NCBI RefSeq assembly: GCF_900169275.1 | Contig: NZ_FXZC01000003.1 | Span: 372,001-436,000, forward strand | Direction: 5' to 3' | Length of the DNA stretch: 64,000 nucleotides | Origin: Brevibacterium casei CIP 102111 | Lineage (GTDB): Bacteria; Actinomycetota; Actinomycetes; Actinomycetales; Brevibacteriaceae | Shown: one piece after another, positions 45,259 through 53,982 of the stretch | How the letters are laid out: each line of letters starts with the position of its first letter | How positions within the stretch are numbered: the first letter of the stretch is position 1 | Made by a program: the position numbers and the translations under genes | Notes under the pieces: generated by a model | The model's database searches: none | What the model saw: the letters and a program-made list of their open reading frames with translations, nothing else | What the model was told of the DNA's origin: nothing

Positions 45259-46074
45259 ATGAACATCTACGACTTCCTGCCCATCCGCCTCCTCCTCGGC
45301 GGTGCCTATTGGCTCGTCACCACCCTGAGCGACATGCTCGCACCGCTCGCCGGCGCGAACGGTGCCGCACTGGCGATCGTCGTGCTCACGCTCGCCGTCC
45401 GCTGCCTCCTCATCCCCGTCGGGCTCTCCCAGGTCAGGGCCGGCATCACCCGCCGGCGTCTGGCCCCGAAGATCGCCGAGCTCCAGACCAAGCACCGGAA
45501 CAACCAGCAGGTGCTCCAGGAGAAGCTCATGGCGCTCTACCGGGAGGAGAACGCCTCCCCGTTCGCCGGGTGCCTGCCGGTGCTCGCACAGACGCCCGTC
45601 CTCATGGCCGTCTACGGCCTCTTCGTCCAGGCGACGATCGGCGGACAGGCCAACGAGCTGCTCGGCCACACGCTCTTCGGGATCCCGCTGAGCTCGAGCC
45701 TCGTCGGGCTCATCGGCTCGGGGTCGCTGACGTGGGTCTCGGGAACGCTGTTCGCGGTCCTCATCATCCTCATCGCCGTCATCGCCGGCCTCTCCCGGCA
45801 CCTGCTCACCCCACCCATCCCCGAGACGGCGGCGACAGCCTCAGGGAGGGCCGCCTCGGCGGGCTCAGGACCCGGTCAGGGAACGATGCCCGATCTCACG
45901 CAGATGACGAGGATGCTCAGCTTCATGCCGTTCATCACCGCGGTCATCGCCGCCTTCGTGCCGCTCGCAGCGACCCTCTACCTCCTGACGACGACGGCGT
46001 GGACGCTCGGCGAACGGTTGGTCATCAACCGCGCCCTCGGGGTCGATCACACCGGCGCGCCACGTGAACTGTAG
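45259..46074 (+). CDS. yidC: YidC/Oxa1-family membrane protein insertase
   Basis: A 271-residue insertase. It has the first helix (WLVTTLSDMLAPLAG), the amphipathic cytoplasmic hairpin (ITRRRLAPKIAELQTKHRNNQQVLQEKLMALYREENASPFAGCLPVLAQTPVLMAVY), and three more helices. The conserved Arg of the hydrophilic groove lies in AVRCLLIPVGLSQVRA. It lacks the N-terminal P1 domain, as expected for Gram-positive bacteria, and it is not next to rpmH/rnpA, so it is probably a second, non-essential paralogue. Confidence 0.93.
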   Translation: MNIYDFLPIRLLLGGAYWLVTTLSDMLAPLAGANGAALAIVVLTLAVRCLLIPVGLSQVRAGITRRRLAPKIAELQTKHRNNQQVLQEKLMALYREENASPFAGCLPVLAQTPVLMAVYGLFVQATIGGQANELLGHTLFGIPLSSSLVGLIGSGSLTWVSGTLFAVLIILIAVIAGLSRHLLTPPIPETAATASGRAASAGSGPGQGTMPDLTQMTRMLSFMPFITAVIAAFVPLAATLYLLTTTAWTLGERLVINRALGVDHTGAPREL

Positions 46075-46178
46075 TTGGTCCTGAGGTGACCGACATGAAC
46101 TCGACTTGAACTCCCCGGTTCAGGTCCGGTCAACCGAGCGGACACTTCGCCTCTGTGTGGCGCCCCTATCGTGACGCC

Positions 46179-47219
46179 ATGGTCAACAGACGCACACTCA
46201 TCACCACCGCCGGCGTCGGCGCCCTCGGCGCATCGCTCGGCTTGGCAGCACCCGCCTCGGCGAAACCGGGAGGCAACGGCAAGGGAAGGGGCCGCGGCCG
46301 GGGCCGCGACAAGGGCCAGGTGACGACCTTCAACGTCATCTCCGACATCCAGGGCGACCTCGGGGACTTCGGCGTCGCACTCGACGATATGGCCAAGATC
46401 AACCCGGGCAGCGCCGGCCTCGCGATCGCCGGCGACATCACCCCTCGCGGATACGACTTCGAGTACGCGAACGTGCGCAAGCGCATGGACAAGCACACGT
46501 CCCCCGGCACGGTGGCGTGGGCGATCGGCAACCACGAGTTCTACGTTCCCAAGTACAAGGACCCGAACACGCTGTCCCAGGACACGTGGCCCAACGACGT
46601 CGTCGAGGACTCGCTGTTCAAGTCGTTCTACAACTTCGCCGGCCGCAACTCGATCTACGAGGAGTTCAGCTTCGGCGGCATCCCTGTGCTCGCGATCGGC
46701 ACCGAACGCTACATGCGGTACCACGACGAGAAGCTCTGGGACGAGGTCTGGATGAGCGACAAGCAGTTCTCGTGGCTCGAGGATCGCCTCGACTACTGGA
46801 ACCGGCGGAACAAGCCGATCATGATCATCACCCACCACCCGCTGCCGAACACGGTCTCCGGGACGAGGAACAAACTCTACCTCTCGAACTACCTGCAGTC
46901 CGATCGTCTCCTCGACCTGCTCGGGCCGTACAAGAACGTCTTCCTCTTCTCCGGACACACGCACTGGGACCTCGAGCTCTCCGACTGGTACACGCGACGC
47001 GTCGTGCCCTCCTCGGGCAACCTCTCCGGCTTCAATGTCTTCAACACCGGCGCGATCGAGACCGGCTACACCGACAACGGAACCGGCGGCGAGAAGAGTG
47101 TGCCCGGCGGGTTCAACCAGGGACTCCAGGTCGAGGTCTCGGACGACTCCGTGACGGTCCGCGCACGTGACTTCAAGCGCAAGGCGTGGATGAAGGAGAT
47201 CACGGTTCCGCTCGCCTGA
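46179..47219 (+). CDS. Exported metallophosphoesterase
   Basis: A 346-residue secreted protein. The N-terminus MVNRRTLITTAGVGALGASLGLAAPASA has an RR pair and an ASA cleavage site, compatible with the Tat or Sec route. A Lys/Gly/Arg-rich stretch follows. The calcineurin-like motifs are SDIQGD, AGDITP, GNHEFY, HHPLP and SGHTHWD, in order. It probably hydrolyses a phosphoester or pyrophosphate in the envelope. A start at 46155 is less likely because it precedes the signal peptide. Confidence 0.9.
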   Translation: MVNRRTLITTAGVGALGASLGLAAPASAKPGGNGKGRGRGRGRDKGQVTTFNVISDIQGDLGDFGVALDDMAKINPGSAGLAIAGDITPRGYDFEYANVRKRMDKHTSPGTVAWAIGNHEFYVPKYKDPNTLSQDTWPNDVVEDSLFKSFYNFAGRNSIYEEFSFGGIPVLAIGTERYMRYHDEKLWDEVWMSDKQFSWLEDRLDYWNRRNKPIMIITHHPLPNTVSGTRNKLYLSNYLQSDRLLDLLGPYKNVFLFSGHTHWDLELSDWYTRRVVPSSGNLSGFNVFNTGAIETGYTDNGTGGEKSVPGGFNQGLQVEVSDDSVTVRARDFKRKAWMKEITVPLA

Positions 47220-47259
47220 GTCGGCGGGGTGCGGCCTCGGCGGGGTGCGGCCTCACGAC

Positions 47260-47325
47260 ACCGACGCGGTGGTCCGACATATACGCGGTTAGCAGACCGC
47301 GTATATGTCGGACCACCGCGTCGGT
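47260..47325. terminator. 30-bp perfect hairpin between convergent genes
   Basis: ACCGACGCGGTGGTCCGACA TATACGCGGT (47260-47289) is perfectly complementary to 47296-47325 with a 6-nt loop. GTGTCGGTTCACCGCGT follows twice (from about 47336 and 47354). It can terminate transcripts from both sides. The whole gap 47220-47653 holds no gene. Confidence 0.75.
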
Positions 47326-47441
47326 AATCTGCGTCGTGTCGGTTCACCGCGTTCGTGTCGGTTCACCGCGTCGGTGACGTACTCGCCGCGATCGCTCCCA
47401 GAGTGCGCTCCGCCGAGACAGCACTCGGTGCCCAGACAGCA

Positions 47442-47480
47442 CAGTGCCCGGGTGGGAATCTGCTTCCCACCCGGGCACTG
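47442..47480 (-). terminator. 16-bp hairpin after the Clp ATPase gene
   Basis: CAGTGCCCGGGTGGGA (47442-47457) pairs perfectly with 47465-47480 around a 7-nt loop, 174 bp beyond the Clp ATPase stop. Between it and the stop lies a degenerate repeat tract. Confidence 0.65.
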
Positions 47481-47525
47481 GCCGTGCAGTCACACACGAT
47501 GCTCGAGGAACGCCGCTGGTCAGGC

Positions 47526-47653
47526 GCTCGCATGGCCTACCTCACGCGGCCGACCTCAAATGCCTGACCTCGCGCGCTCAGCCTCACACGCCTGACGGCA
47601 CGCGGCCAGCCTCGCGCAGCCAGCCGCACGCGGCCAGCCTCACGCCGCCTGCC
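47526..47653. repeat. Degenerate CACGCGGCCAGCCTC tract
   Basis: Imperfect 14-20-bp units of the type CTCACGCGGCCAGCCTCGCG recur six or more times up to the Clp ATPase stop codon, with drifted copies. It may be a decayed tandem array. Confidence 0.5.
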
Positions 47654-50200
47654 TCACGCGGCGAGCGGCGCGCGCTCCTCTCGCGGGGCGACGACGAGCT
47701 CACCGTCGGAGACGGAGACCTCGACGGTGCCGCCCTCGGCGACGGCCTCGGTCACGAGGATGTCGGCGATCCGGTCGTCGAGCTCGCGCTGGATCACCCG
47801 ACGCAGCGGACGGGCACCGAACTCGGGCTCGTAGCCCGCCTCGGCGAGGAAGTCCACGGCCTCCTCGGTGATCTCGAGCGCGATCCCCTGACGGGAGAGC
47901 CGCTCGATCGAGAGCTCGAGCTGAAGGCGGACGATCTCACGCAGCTGCGTGCGATCGAGCCGGGAGAACATCACGGTCTCGTCGATCCGGTTGAGGAACT
48001 CGGGACGCATGACCTCCTTGAGCCGGCCCTTGACCTTGGCGCGCAGATCCTTGTCCGTGACCGTCGCATCCGCCGAGGTGAAGCCCAGCGGGGTGCTCTG
48101 GCCGATGAACTCGGACCCGAGGTTCGAGGTCATGATGATGACGGTGTTGCGGAAGTCGACCGTCCGACCCTGACCGTCGGTGAGCCGACCGTCGTCGAGG
48201 ACCTGGAGGAGCAGGTTGAACGCATCCGGGTGCGCCTTCTCGACCTCGTCGAGGAGGATGACCGAATACGGGCGCCTGCGCACCTGCTCGGTGAGCTGTC
48301 CGGCCTCGTCGTAGCCGACGTAGCCGGGAGGGGCGCCGACGAGACGCGACACGGTGTGCCGTTCCCCGAACTCGCTCATGTCGAAGCGGATCATCGCCGC
48401 CTCGTCATCGAACAGGGTCGCAGCGAGGGCCTTCGCCAGCTCCGTCTTGCCTACGCCCGTGGGGCCGAGGAAGAGGAAGCTGCCGATCGGCCGCTGCGGG
48501 TCGCCCATGCCGGTCTGCGACCGGCGGATGGCCTTCGACACCGCGGTCACGGCGTCGTCCTGACCAACGACGCGCTCGTGGAGCATGTCCTCGAGCCCGG
48601 CGAGGCGGATCTTCGTCTCCTGCGTCATGGACGACGCGGGGATCCCGGTCGCCCGGGACACGACGGCAGCGATCTGCTCGGCATCGACGACGCGGTCGCC
48701 GCCCTCTTTCGCCGAGGCGGCCGCTGAGCCGAGGACGGCTTCGAGCTGATCCGTCAGGGCGGAGATCTCGTCACGGATCTCCCCGGCCCGCTCGTAGTGC
48801 TCGGCGGCTATCGCGGAGTTCTTCTCCGCTTCGAGCTCGCCGAGACGCGTCCGCAGCGCCGAGGTGTCGACGACGGGTCCGCGCTTGAGCGAGAGCCGCG
48901 CTCCGGCCTGATCGATGAGGTCGATCGCCTTGTCCGGCAGGTACCGGTCGGTGATGTAGCGGTGCGAGAGTTCGACCGCTGCCCGGATCGCCTCGGCGTC
49001 GTAGGTGACGCCGTGGTGGTCGGCGTAGCGACCGGAGAGGCCGTCGAGGATCGTCACGGCGTCCTCGATGCTCGGCTCCCCGACCATGACCGGCTGGAAC
49101 CGGCGGGCGAGTGCCGAGTCCTTCTCGATGGTCCGGAACTCCCGCAGCGTCGTCGCGCCGAGGAGGTGGAGATCTCCGCGGGCGAGCCTCGGCTTGAGGA
49201 TGTTGCCGGCGTCCATCGAGTTCGATTCGCCGTTGCCGCCGGCGCCGACGAGCGTGTGGAGCTCGTCGACGAAGACGATCGTGTCGCCGTCGGCGGCGAT
49301 CTCGTCGAGCGTGTTGGTCAGTCGTTCCTCGAAGTCACCGCGGTAGCGGGTGCCGGCGAGCATGCCGGGCATGTCGAGGGCGATGACGCGCTTGCCCTGC
49401 AGCTGCGCGGGGATCTCACCGGACTCGATCGCCTGGGCGAGGCCTTCGGCGATCGCGGTCTTGCCGACGCCGGCTTCGCCGATGAGAACGGGGTTGTTCT
49501 TCGTCCGGCGAGCGAGGATCTCGATGGTCTCCTCGATCTCGTCGCCGCGGCCGATGACCGGGTCGAGCCGACCCTCAGCGGCGAGCGCGGTGAGGTCGGT
49601 GCCGAACTTCTCGAGCATCGACTCCTCACCACCGGTCTCACCGGAGGCGTTCGCATTCTGCTTCGCCTCGGCGGCCTGAGCACCGGCCTGCAGCGTGGCC
49701 TGGGTGACCCCGGCCTGCGCGAGGATCCGCCCGGCGGGCATCTCCTGGTTGAGGACGAAGGCGAAGAACACGTGCTCGGGGTCAACGTAGGTCGATCCGA
49801 AAGCACGTGCCACCTGGTAGGCGTCGAGCAGTGCCTTCTGGGCAGCGCCCGTGAGCGTGGGCGCACCGTCGCCGGTGCGTGATTCGGCTGCCTCGGGCAG
49901 TCGTTCGTCGATCGCGGTCACGATCGCCTCGGGGTCGGCGCCCATCTGACGCAGCGACGCCGAGCCGTGCTCGGATTCGACCATGACGCGCAGCAGGTGC
50001 AGCGCGTCGACCTCTTCCTGGCCGCGACCGCGGGACAGGGCGGCGGCACCGTCGACGACCTCCCGGGTGCGCTTGGACAGCAGCCGGTTGATGTCGACGG
50101 AACGGCCCTGACGTGGGGTGTTCTGACCCTGCAGGTAGCGGGCGAGGAACTCGTCGAACGAGCCCTCGCCGCCGCTGGAAGGTCCGAAGAAGTTAGCCAA
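47654..50200 (-). CDS. ClpC-like AAA+ unfoldase with HAIR-controlled promoter
   Basis: An 848-residue Hsp100 ATPase. After a unique 45-residue N-terminal arm there is a Clp-N double repeat (about 45-175). AAA1 has Walker A GEAGVGKT (241-248) and Walker B IVFVDE. A short UVR-like coiled coil (HYERAGEIRDEI, about 468-480) replaces the long ClpB middle domain. AAA2 has GPTGVGKT (579-586) and a PLGF loop (704-707) that matches the ClpP-docking tripeptide. The short middle domain and LGF loop favour ClpC over ClpB. The start is TTG at 50200 behind AGAGGAGG. An HspR-type inverted repeat lies just upstream. Confidence 0.9.
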   Translation of the reverse strand: MANFFGPSSGGEGSFDEFLARYLQGQNTPRQGRSVDINRLLSKRTREVVDGAAALSRGRGQEEVDALHLLRVMVESEHGSASLRQMGADPEAIVTAIDERLPEAAESRTGDGAPTLTGAAQKALLDAYQVARAFGSTYVDPEHVFFAFVLNQEMPAGRILAQAGVTQATLQAGAQAAEAKQNANASGETGGEESMLEKFGTDLTALAAEGRLDPVIGRGDEIEETIEILARRTKNNPVLIGEAGVGKTAIAEGLAQAIESGEIPAQLQGKRVIALDMPGMLAGTRYRGDFEERLTNTLDEIAADGDTIVFVDELHTLVGAGGNGESNSMDAGNILKPRLARGDLHLLGATTLREFRTIEKDSALARRFQPVMVGEPSIEDAVTILDGLSGRYADHHGVTYDAEAIRAAVELSHRYITDRYLPDKAIDLIDQAGARLSLKRGPVVDTSALRTRLGELEAEKNSAIAAEHYERAGEIRDEISALTDQLEAVLGSAAASAKEGGDRVVDAEQIAAVVSRATGIPASSMTQETKIRLAGLEDMLHERVVGQDDAVTAVSKAIRRSQTGMGDPQRPIGSFLFLGPTGVGKTELAKALAATLFDDEAAMIRFDMSEFGERHTVSRLVGAPPGYVGYDEAGQLTEQVRRRPYSVILLDEVEKAHPDAFNLLLQVLDDGRLTDGQGRTVDFRNTVIIMTSNLGSEFIGQSTPLGFTSADATVTDKDLRAKVKGRLKEVMRPEFLNRIDETVMFSRLDRTQLREIVRLQLELSIERLSRQGIALEITEEAVDFLAEAGYEPEFGARPLRRVIQRELDDRIADILVTEAVAEGGTVEVSVSDGELVVAPREERAPLAA

Positions 50201-50219
50201 AGTGACCTCCTCTTGAAAG

Positions 50220-50238
50220 TTGAGTCAGGGTGACTCAG
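50220..50238 (-). promoter_or_regulatory. HAIR-like HspR operator
   Basis: TTGAGT-N7-ACTCAG matches the HspR inverted repeat CTTGAGT-N7-ACTCAAG at nearly all positions (50220-50225 and 50233-50238). It lies 20 bp before the TTG start of the Clp ATPase gene, so HspR would repress it until heat shock. Confidence 0.7.
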
Positions 50239-50338
50239 TTAAGTCCTTTGACCCAATCAACGAGAATCACTTCGGGGTTATTCCCCGCCCGAATCCGAGC
50301 GTGAGCGAGGTCTCCGCGGTCGCTGCGGCGCGGGCCCC

Positions 50339-50890
50339 TCACCGGTCGCGACGCGCCTGCCGGTCACGGGCGCGGGCGCTGCGCGGACCGACCGGACGGG
50401 TGCCGACGGCCTTCGCGAGGCCCAACGGCGGCGTGCCGACGTACATCGACTCGGCCCCGGCGACGGGGAACGTCTCATGCCAGACGCCGACGGCGTTCGG
50501 CGCCGAGCGGGCCCGCTTGTTGAACGCCGTCCAGGCCGGACGGTGCTCGGATTCGGGGGCGGCGGCGTAGCTGTAGATCTTCTCGAGCGAATCCCAGTAC
50601 TGGACGAGCCAGGGCCCACGGGGATCGAACACGAGCCGGTAGCCGCGCATTCCCGAGTCCGGGTCCGCGGAGAGCTCGGCGAGCATCCGCGGCATGGCCG
50701 CGAAGACCGGTATCCACTGGTCGAAGCGCCACCATCGGCGGATCCGCATGCCGATGATGAAGACGACGAGCTCGCCGTCGTAGTCGTGGGTGAGCTTCTC
50801 CGGCCCGGGGACCGCTCGCCGCGAACTCGTCGGCGCGCCTGCGCCGGTCGGTGGATCAGTCGCCTCTGGTGTGTTCGCTGTCGTCGCCAT
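50339..50890 (-). CDS. DUF4188 family protein
   Basis: A 183-residue protein with the family features ELVVFIIGMRIRRWWRFDQWIPVFAAMPRMLAEL, YRLVFDPRGPWLVQYWDSLEKIYSYA and VGVWHETFPV. Its fold is probably a ferredoxin-like heme or monooxygenase-type barrel, inferred from relatives. It is divergent from a MerR regulator with overlapping promoters, so it is the likely regulated gene. The C-terminal 30 residues are Arg-rich. Confidence 0.82.
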   Translation of the reverse strand: MATTANTPEATDPPTGAGAPTSSRRAVPGPEKLTHDYDGELVVFIIGMRIRRWWRFDQWIPVFAAMPRMLAELSADPDSGMRGYRLVFDPRGPWLVQYWDSLEKIYSYAAAPESEHRPAWTAFNKRARSAPNAVGVWHETFPVAGAESMYVGTPPLGLAKAVGTRPVGPRSARARDRQARRDR

Positions 50891-50919
50891 CGCTCGCCCC
50901 TGCCATAATGGATATCTGC

Positions 50920-50959
50920 ACTCTCCAATATTGGATACCTTGACTCTCCAATGTCAAGG
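50920..50959. promoter_or_regulatory. MerR-type operator in the divergent promoter
   Basis: CCTTGAC (50938-50944) and GTCAAGG (50953-50959) form a perfect 7-bp inverted repeat with an 8-nt spacer. ACTCTCCAAT occurs twice (50920-50929 and 50943-50952), 23 bp apart, and TCCAATATTGGA (50924-50935) is a perfect palindrome. Confidence 0.55.
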
Positions 50960-51000
50960 GTCGGTCGACATTCGTCTCCGATGAACGAAACGAGGTCCGC

Positions 51001-51627
51001 ATGCGCATCTCCGAGCTCTCGCGCCGCAGCGACGTGCCGGTGGCGACGATCAAGTACTACCTGCGTGAAGGTCTGCTGCCCGCCGGCGAGCGGACCTCGG
51101 CGACGCAGGCGGTCTACTCCCAGGCGCACGTCGCCCGCCTCGAGCTCATCCGCGCGCTTCTCGGCCCGGCACGGCTCTCGATCGAGAAGGCGAAGCGCGT
51201 GCTCGGAGTCATCGACGATCCGCCGGAGACGTTCATCGGCGTCCTCGGCGCCGCACAGGAGGCGACCGCGCAGGAGCCCGCCGATGCCCCCGACGACGGC
51301 CCTGCCCTTGCGCTCATCGCCGAACTCGGATGGTCGGTGGATCCGGAGAGCGTCGAGGTCCGCCAGCTTGCGAGCGCTCTGCGCGCCGTCGAGGCCGGCG
51401 GCGTCGAGGTCCTCGACGGCGGGCTCGCTCGCTACGGTCGCACAATCCATGACCTCGCCGAGGCGGAGGTGGCGACCGTGCCCACCGACGAGATCGACGG
51501 GGCCGTCCGTCAGGCCGTGCTCGGCACTCTGCTCCTCGAACCCGTGCTGCTCGCCCTGCGCCGGCTGGCCCAGCAGGATGTCGCGACCCGGAGGTTCAGG
51601 GACGCAGATTCGAGCGCTGAGGGCTGA
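51001..51627 (+). CDS. MerR-family transcriptional regulator
   Basis: A 208-residue regulator with the MerR HTH and wing at the N-terminus (MRISELSRRSDVPVATIKYYLREGLLPAGERTSATQAVY, residues 1-39), followed by a long helix (about 44-70) and an effector domain of unknown ligand. There are no metal-binding cysteines, so it is not a heavy-metal sensor. It is divergent from the DUF4188 gene. Confidence 0.9.
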   Translation: MRISELSRRSDVPVATIKYYLREGLLPAGERTSATQAVYSQAHVARLELIRALLGPARLSIEKAKRVLGVIDDPPETFIGVLGAAQEATAQEPADAPDDGPALALIAELGWSVDPESVEVRQLASALRAVEAGGVEVLDGGLARYGRTIHDLAEAEVATVPTDEIDGAVRQAVLGTLLLEPVLLALRRLAQQDVATRRFRDADSSAEG

Positions 51628-51666
51628 GGGCTGAGGGGAGCCTGTGCCCCTCAACCCTCTGTGCCC

Positions 51667-52413
51667 CTAACCTTCAGACGGCCAGCCGTTGGGCTTGCAG
51701 CCTTGGAGTCCCTTCGTCTGCTGCTGCATGAGCGGGGCCGTCTCGCCCGTACCCGGGCACGATTCGTGTCCGTGGCCGAGGGCGTGGCCGACCTCGTGGT
51801 TGATGAGGTACTGCCGGTACTGAGTGAGATCGTCGAACTCCTCGGTCGCACTCACCCAGCGCTTCGCATTGAGGATGACATTGGGCCCGTTGCGGCACGA
51901 GAGCTTGCCGAGGGTGCGCAGCGGCAGGCACATCTCGTCGACGGTGTTCGGGCTCGCGATGCTGATCATCGCATCCTGGCCCGTCTCGACGAGCTCGATC
52001 GAGACATCGTCGATGTCCTGCCAGCCGCGCTCGTCCTGGAGCGTATCGATGATGAAGCCGGCCGCCTCGTCGACGTCGATCGGCAGGTTGTCCTCGACCC
52101 GCAGCGCGACCTGGAATGTCCGGCCGCCCTCACGGTTGGGACCGACCTCCTCGGCGGGCCGCTTCCACTCTCCGCTGCCCTCCATCTCGATGTCGTCCTC
52201 GCTCACCGCCTCCTGCGTCGACCCGGTGGTCGGACCCGTGGTCGGCTCGGCCGGCTCGGTCACCGAGGGGGCGGCGATCGTCTCGACGGTTTGCGGAGTC
52301 CGCCGCGTCTCGGTCGGCTCCTCTGCGGGTGCACACGCGCCGATACCGGCGAGGAGCGTGAGGACGGCGAGCGCCGAGGCGGCACGGACGGCGCGCGAAC
52401 GGGGATGAGTCAC
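51667..52413 (-). CDS. DUF3152 lipoprotein (metalloprotease-like)
   Basis: A 248-residue lipoprotein: signal peptide with lipobox LAGIGAC (Cys about 27), a Thr/Pro/Glu-rich linker, then the DUF3152 domain with the HEXXH-like site [17 protein letters not shown]. The Cys pairs in that region (MCLP, LSCRNGP, ESCPG, QGCKPNG) probably form disulfides. It is a zinc metalloprotease-like fold of unknown substrate, found on actinobacterial cell surfaces. The start is GTG at 52413. Confidence 0.87.
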   Translation of the reverse strand: MTHPRSRAVRAASALAVLTLLAGIGACAPAEEPTETRRTPQTVETIAAPSVTEPAEPTTGPTTGSTQEAVSEDDIEMEGSGEWKRPAEEVGPNREGGRTFQVALRVEDNLPIDVDEAAGFIIDTLQDERGWQDIDDVSIELVETGQDAMISIASPNTVDEMCLPLRTLGKLSCRNGPNVILNAKRWVSATEEFDDLTQYRQYLINHEVGHALGHGHESCPGTGETAPLMQQQTKGLQGCKPNGWPSEG

Positions 52414-52446
52414 AGGGCGAGTCTAACGGGGAGCGGGACACAGCCC

Positions 52447-53109
52447 TCAGAACTCGAGCCGACCGCCCGGCCCGCGCAGCGCCGCGTGCAGCCCATACGC
52501 CTCACCGGCGACCACCACGGCGTCACCGGCTCCGAGCACCTCGAGCGCCTGCCGTGTGGCCCCCACATCGGGCGACACGACCCGCAGGGACAGGAGCTCC
52601 ACGGTCGGCAGGCCCGCCTCGGCGGGGTGCGTCGACTCTCCCCAGTCGATGAGGAACGGCTGCGTCCCCTCCGCCGGCAGGGGCGCCCGGGAGGTCAGCC
52701 GCCACTCGAGCAGCTCGCCGTCCGCGGTCTCACGCGACATGTCCCTCACCTCGCCGATGTCGACGCCCGCGGAGTTCGCCGCCGCAACCCTGTCCGCGAA
52801 CTCCGGCGGGTGGATCGCCCATGTCTGCAGGGTCGGGGCGGTCGCCAGATGCGCATCGAGCGGCAGGGTTCCACCGGCAGGACGCCCCTGCTCGGGATCG
52901 GGGCCGAGGATCTCGAGGTACGTGCACGCTCCCGCCTGCCACCCGGCCGGGGCGAGTCCGACGAGGAAGTTCGCCGTCCCGAACCCCGGGTGCCTCCCGC
53001 CGGGCACCGGCCTCACTCCGGTCGCCCGCGCGAAGTCGGCGACCCCGGCAGCGAGGTCGGGAACGGTGACGACGAGGTGGTCAAGATGAGCAGGGATCAC
53101 AGGATCCAT
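52447..53109 (-). CDS. VOC/glyoxalase-like protein, second tandem copy
   Basis: A 220-residue vicinal-oxygen-chelate fold protein: LDHLVVTVPDLAAGVADFARATGVRPVPGGRHPGFGTANFLVGL is the N-terminal half-barrel with metal-ligand His. TYLEILGPDPEQ supplies the Glu. It is clearly paralogous to the upstream gene (shared EILGPDPEQ, QPFLIDW and GPGG strings), and overlaps it by 13 bp. Substrate unknown. Confidence 0.85.
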   Translation of the reverse strand: MDPVIPAHLDHLVVTVPDLAAGVADFARATGVRPVPGGRHPGFGTANFLVGLAPAGWQAGACTYLEILGPDPEQGRPAGGTLPLDAHLATAPTLQTWAIHPPEFADRVAAANSAGVDIGEVRDMSRETADGELLEWRLTSRAPLPAEGTQPFLIDWGESTHPAEAGLPTVELLSLRVVSPDVGATRQALEVLGAGDAVVVAGEAYGLHAALRGPGGRLEF

Positions 53110-53747
53110 TGTCCACCCGGCCCCTCGAGCCGCACATGGAGAGCGTCGACCTCACCCTCCTCGACCTCGATCCGCGCATCGAGGGCCGCGAGGACGGCGC
53201 GGACGGCTCCGGGGTCGGGGCTCGTCGCCCAGAACTGGTCGAGCGTGACCCGCGGCAGGTCCTGCTCGGCCGGGTGCGGTGAGCCCTTCCAATCGATGAG
53301 GAAGGGCTGGACTCCCCCGAGCGCGAGCGGAGTCCGCCGCGTCAGCCGCCAGTCGAGGACCTCACCTTCTGGGGTCCGCCGGCTCATGTCATAGACCCCG
53401 CCGAGGTCGACGGACGGATCGTTCGAGACCGCAGCGGCCCTGACGAGGCCGTCGAAATCGTCCGGGTGGACCGCCCACCGCTGGACGACGGGGTCGGTGA
53501 CCCCGGCGAGCCTGGTCTCGGCCAGGGCCGGATCCTGCTCGGGGTCGGGGCCGAGGATCTCGAGATAGCCGCGGGTGAGCGGAGATCCCGCCACCTCGAG
53601 GCCGAGGAGGGCGTTGGCGGTCCCGGCGCCGGGATGAGACCCACCCTCAACTGGACGAACCCCCAGGACTGACTCACATTGCTCAACAGATCGAGCGAGA
53701 TCGGGGACAGCGATGACGATGTGATCGAAGGCGCGCGGCAGCAGCAT
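53097..53747 (-). CDS. VOC/glyoxalase-like protein, first tandem copy
   Basis: A 216-residue protein with the same layout: FDHIVIAVPDLARSVEQCESVLGVRPVEGGSHPGAGTANALLGL and YLEILGPDPEQDPAL, followed by a second half with QPFLIDWKGSPHPAE. Tandem with its paralogue, presumably by gene duplication. TAATAT on the minus strand ends seven bases before the ATG, so the mRNA may be leaderless. Confidence 0.85.
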   Translation of the reverse strand: MLLPRAFDHIVIAVPDLARSVEQCESVLGVRPVEGGSHPGAGTANALLGLEVAGSPLTRGYLEILGPDPEQDPALAETRLAGVTDPVVQRWAVHPDDFDGLVRAAAVSNDPSVDLGGVYDMSRRTPEGEVLDWRLTRRTPLALGGVQPFLIDWKGSPHPAEQDLPRVTLDQFWATSPDPGAVRAVLAALDARIEVEEGEVDALHVRLEGPGGQWIL

Positions 53748-53982
53748 GTCTCAATATTAAGGCACGAATTGACGCCACATATCCCAGTGCGATTGACTCA
53801 TTCCATGCAGATGACCCCACAGCGCGCCACATGTCGGACGTCGACGTGCGCCTCCCCGGAATTGATGCCGCCCGCCGATTGTTGAGCTAAACAGCTCCGA
53901 TCCGAATCGGCTCGACTCTGCACCGTCACTCCACCGCTGTCGGGATCCTCCGCGTTCCCACCCGCTCGAAGGACTTCACCCC
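53748..53982. other. Intergenic region before the SBP-led operon
   Basis: This 235-bp gap is divergent. It contains one short frame (53805-53885, MQMTPQRATCRTSTCASPELMPPADC-like) with three cysteines. I do not have evidence that it is translated; see rejected items. No riboswitch fold was recognised. Confidence 0.5.

Noticed and set aside
45027..46067. Long plus-strand frame overlapping the YidC gene
   Set aside because: It is out of frame with the YidC coding region, Arg/Pro/His-rich, and lacks any family pattern.
47654..50200. Naming the Hsp100 gene clpB
   Set aside because: The middle domain is only about 40 residues and a PLGF loop is present, both of which fit ClpC-type unfoldases better, despite the HspR box typical of clpB.
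53805..53885. Short Cys-containing peptide before the SBP operon as a cysteine attenuator
   Set aside because: Known actinobacterial leader peptides have consecutive cysteines near the end; this has three isolated ones, no clear ribosome site and no terminator/antiterminator pair that I can fold by eye.
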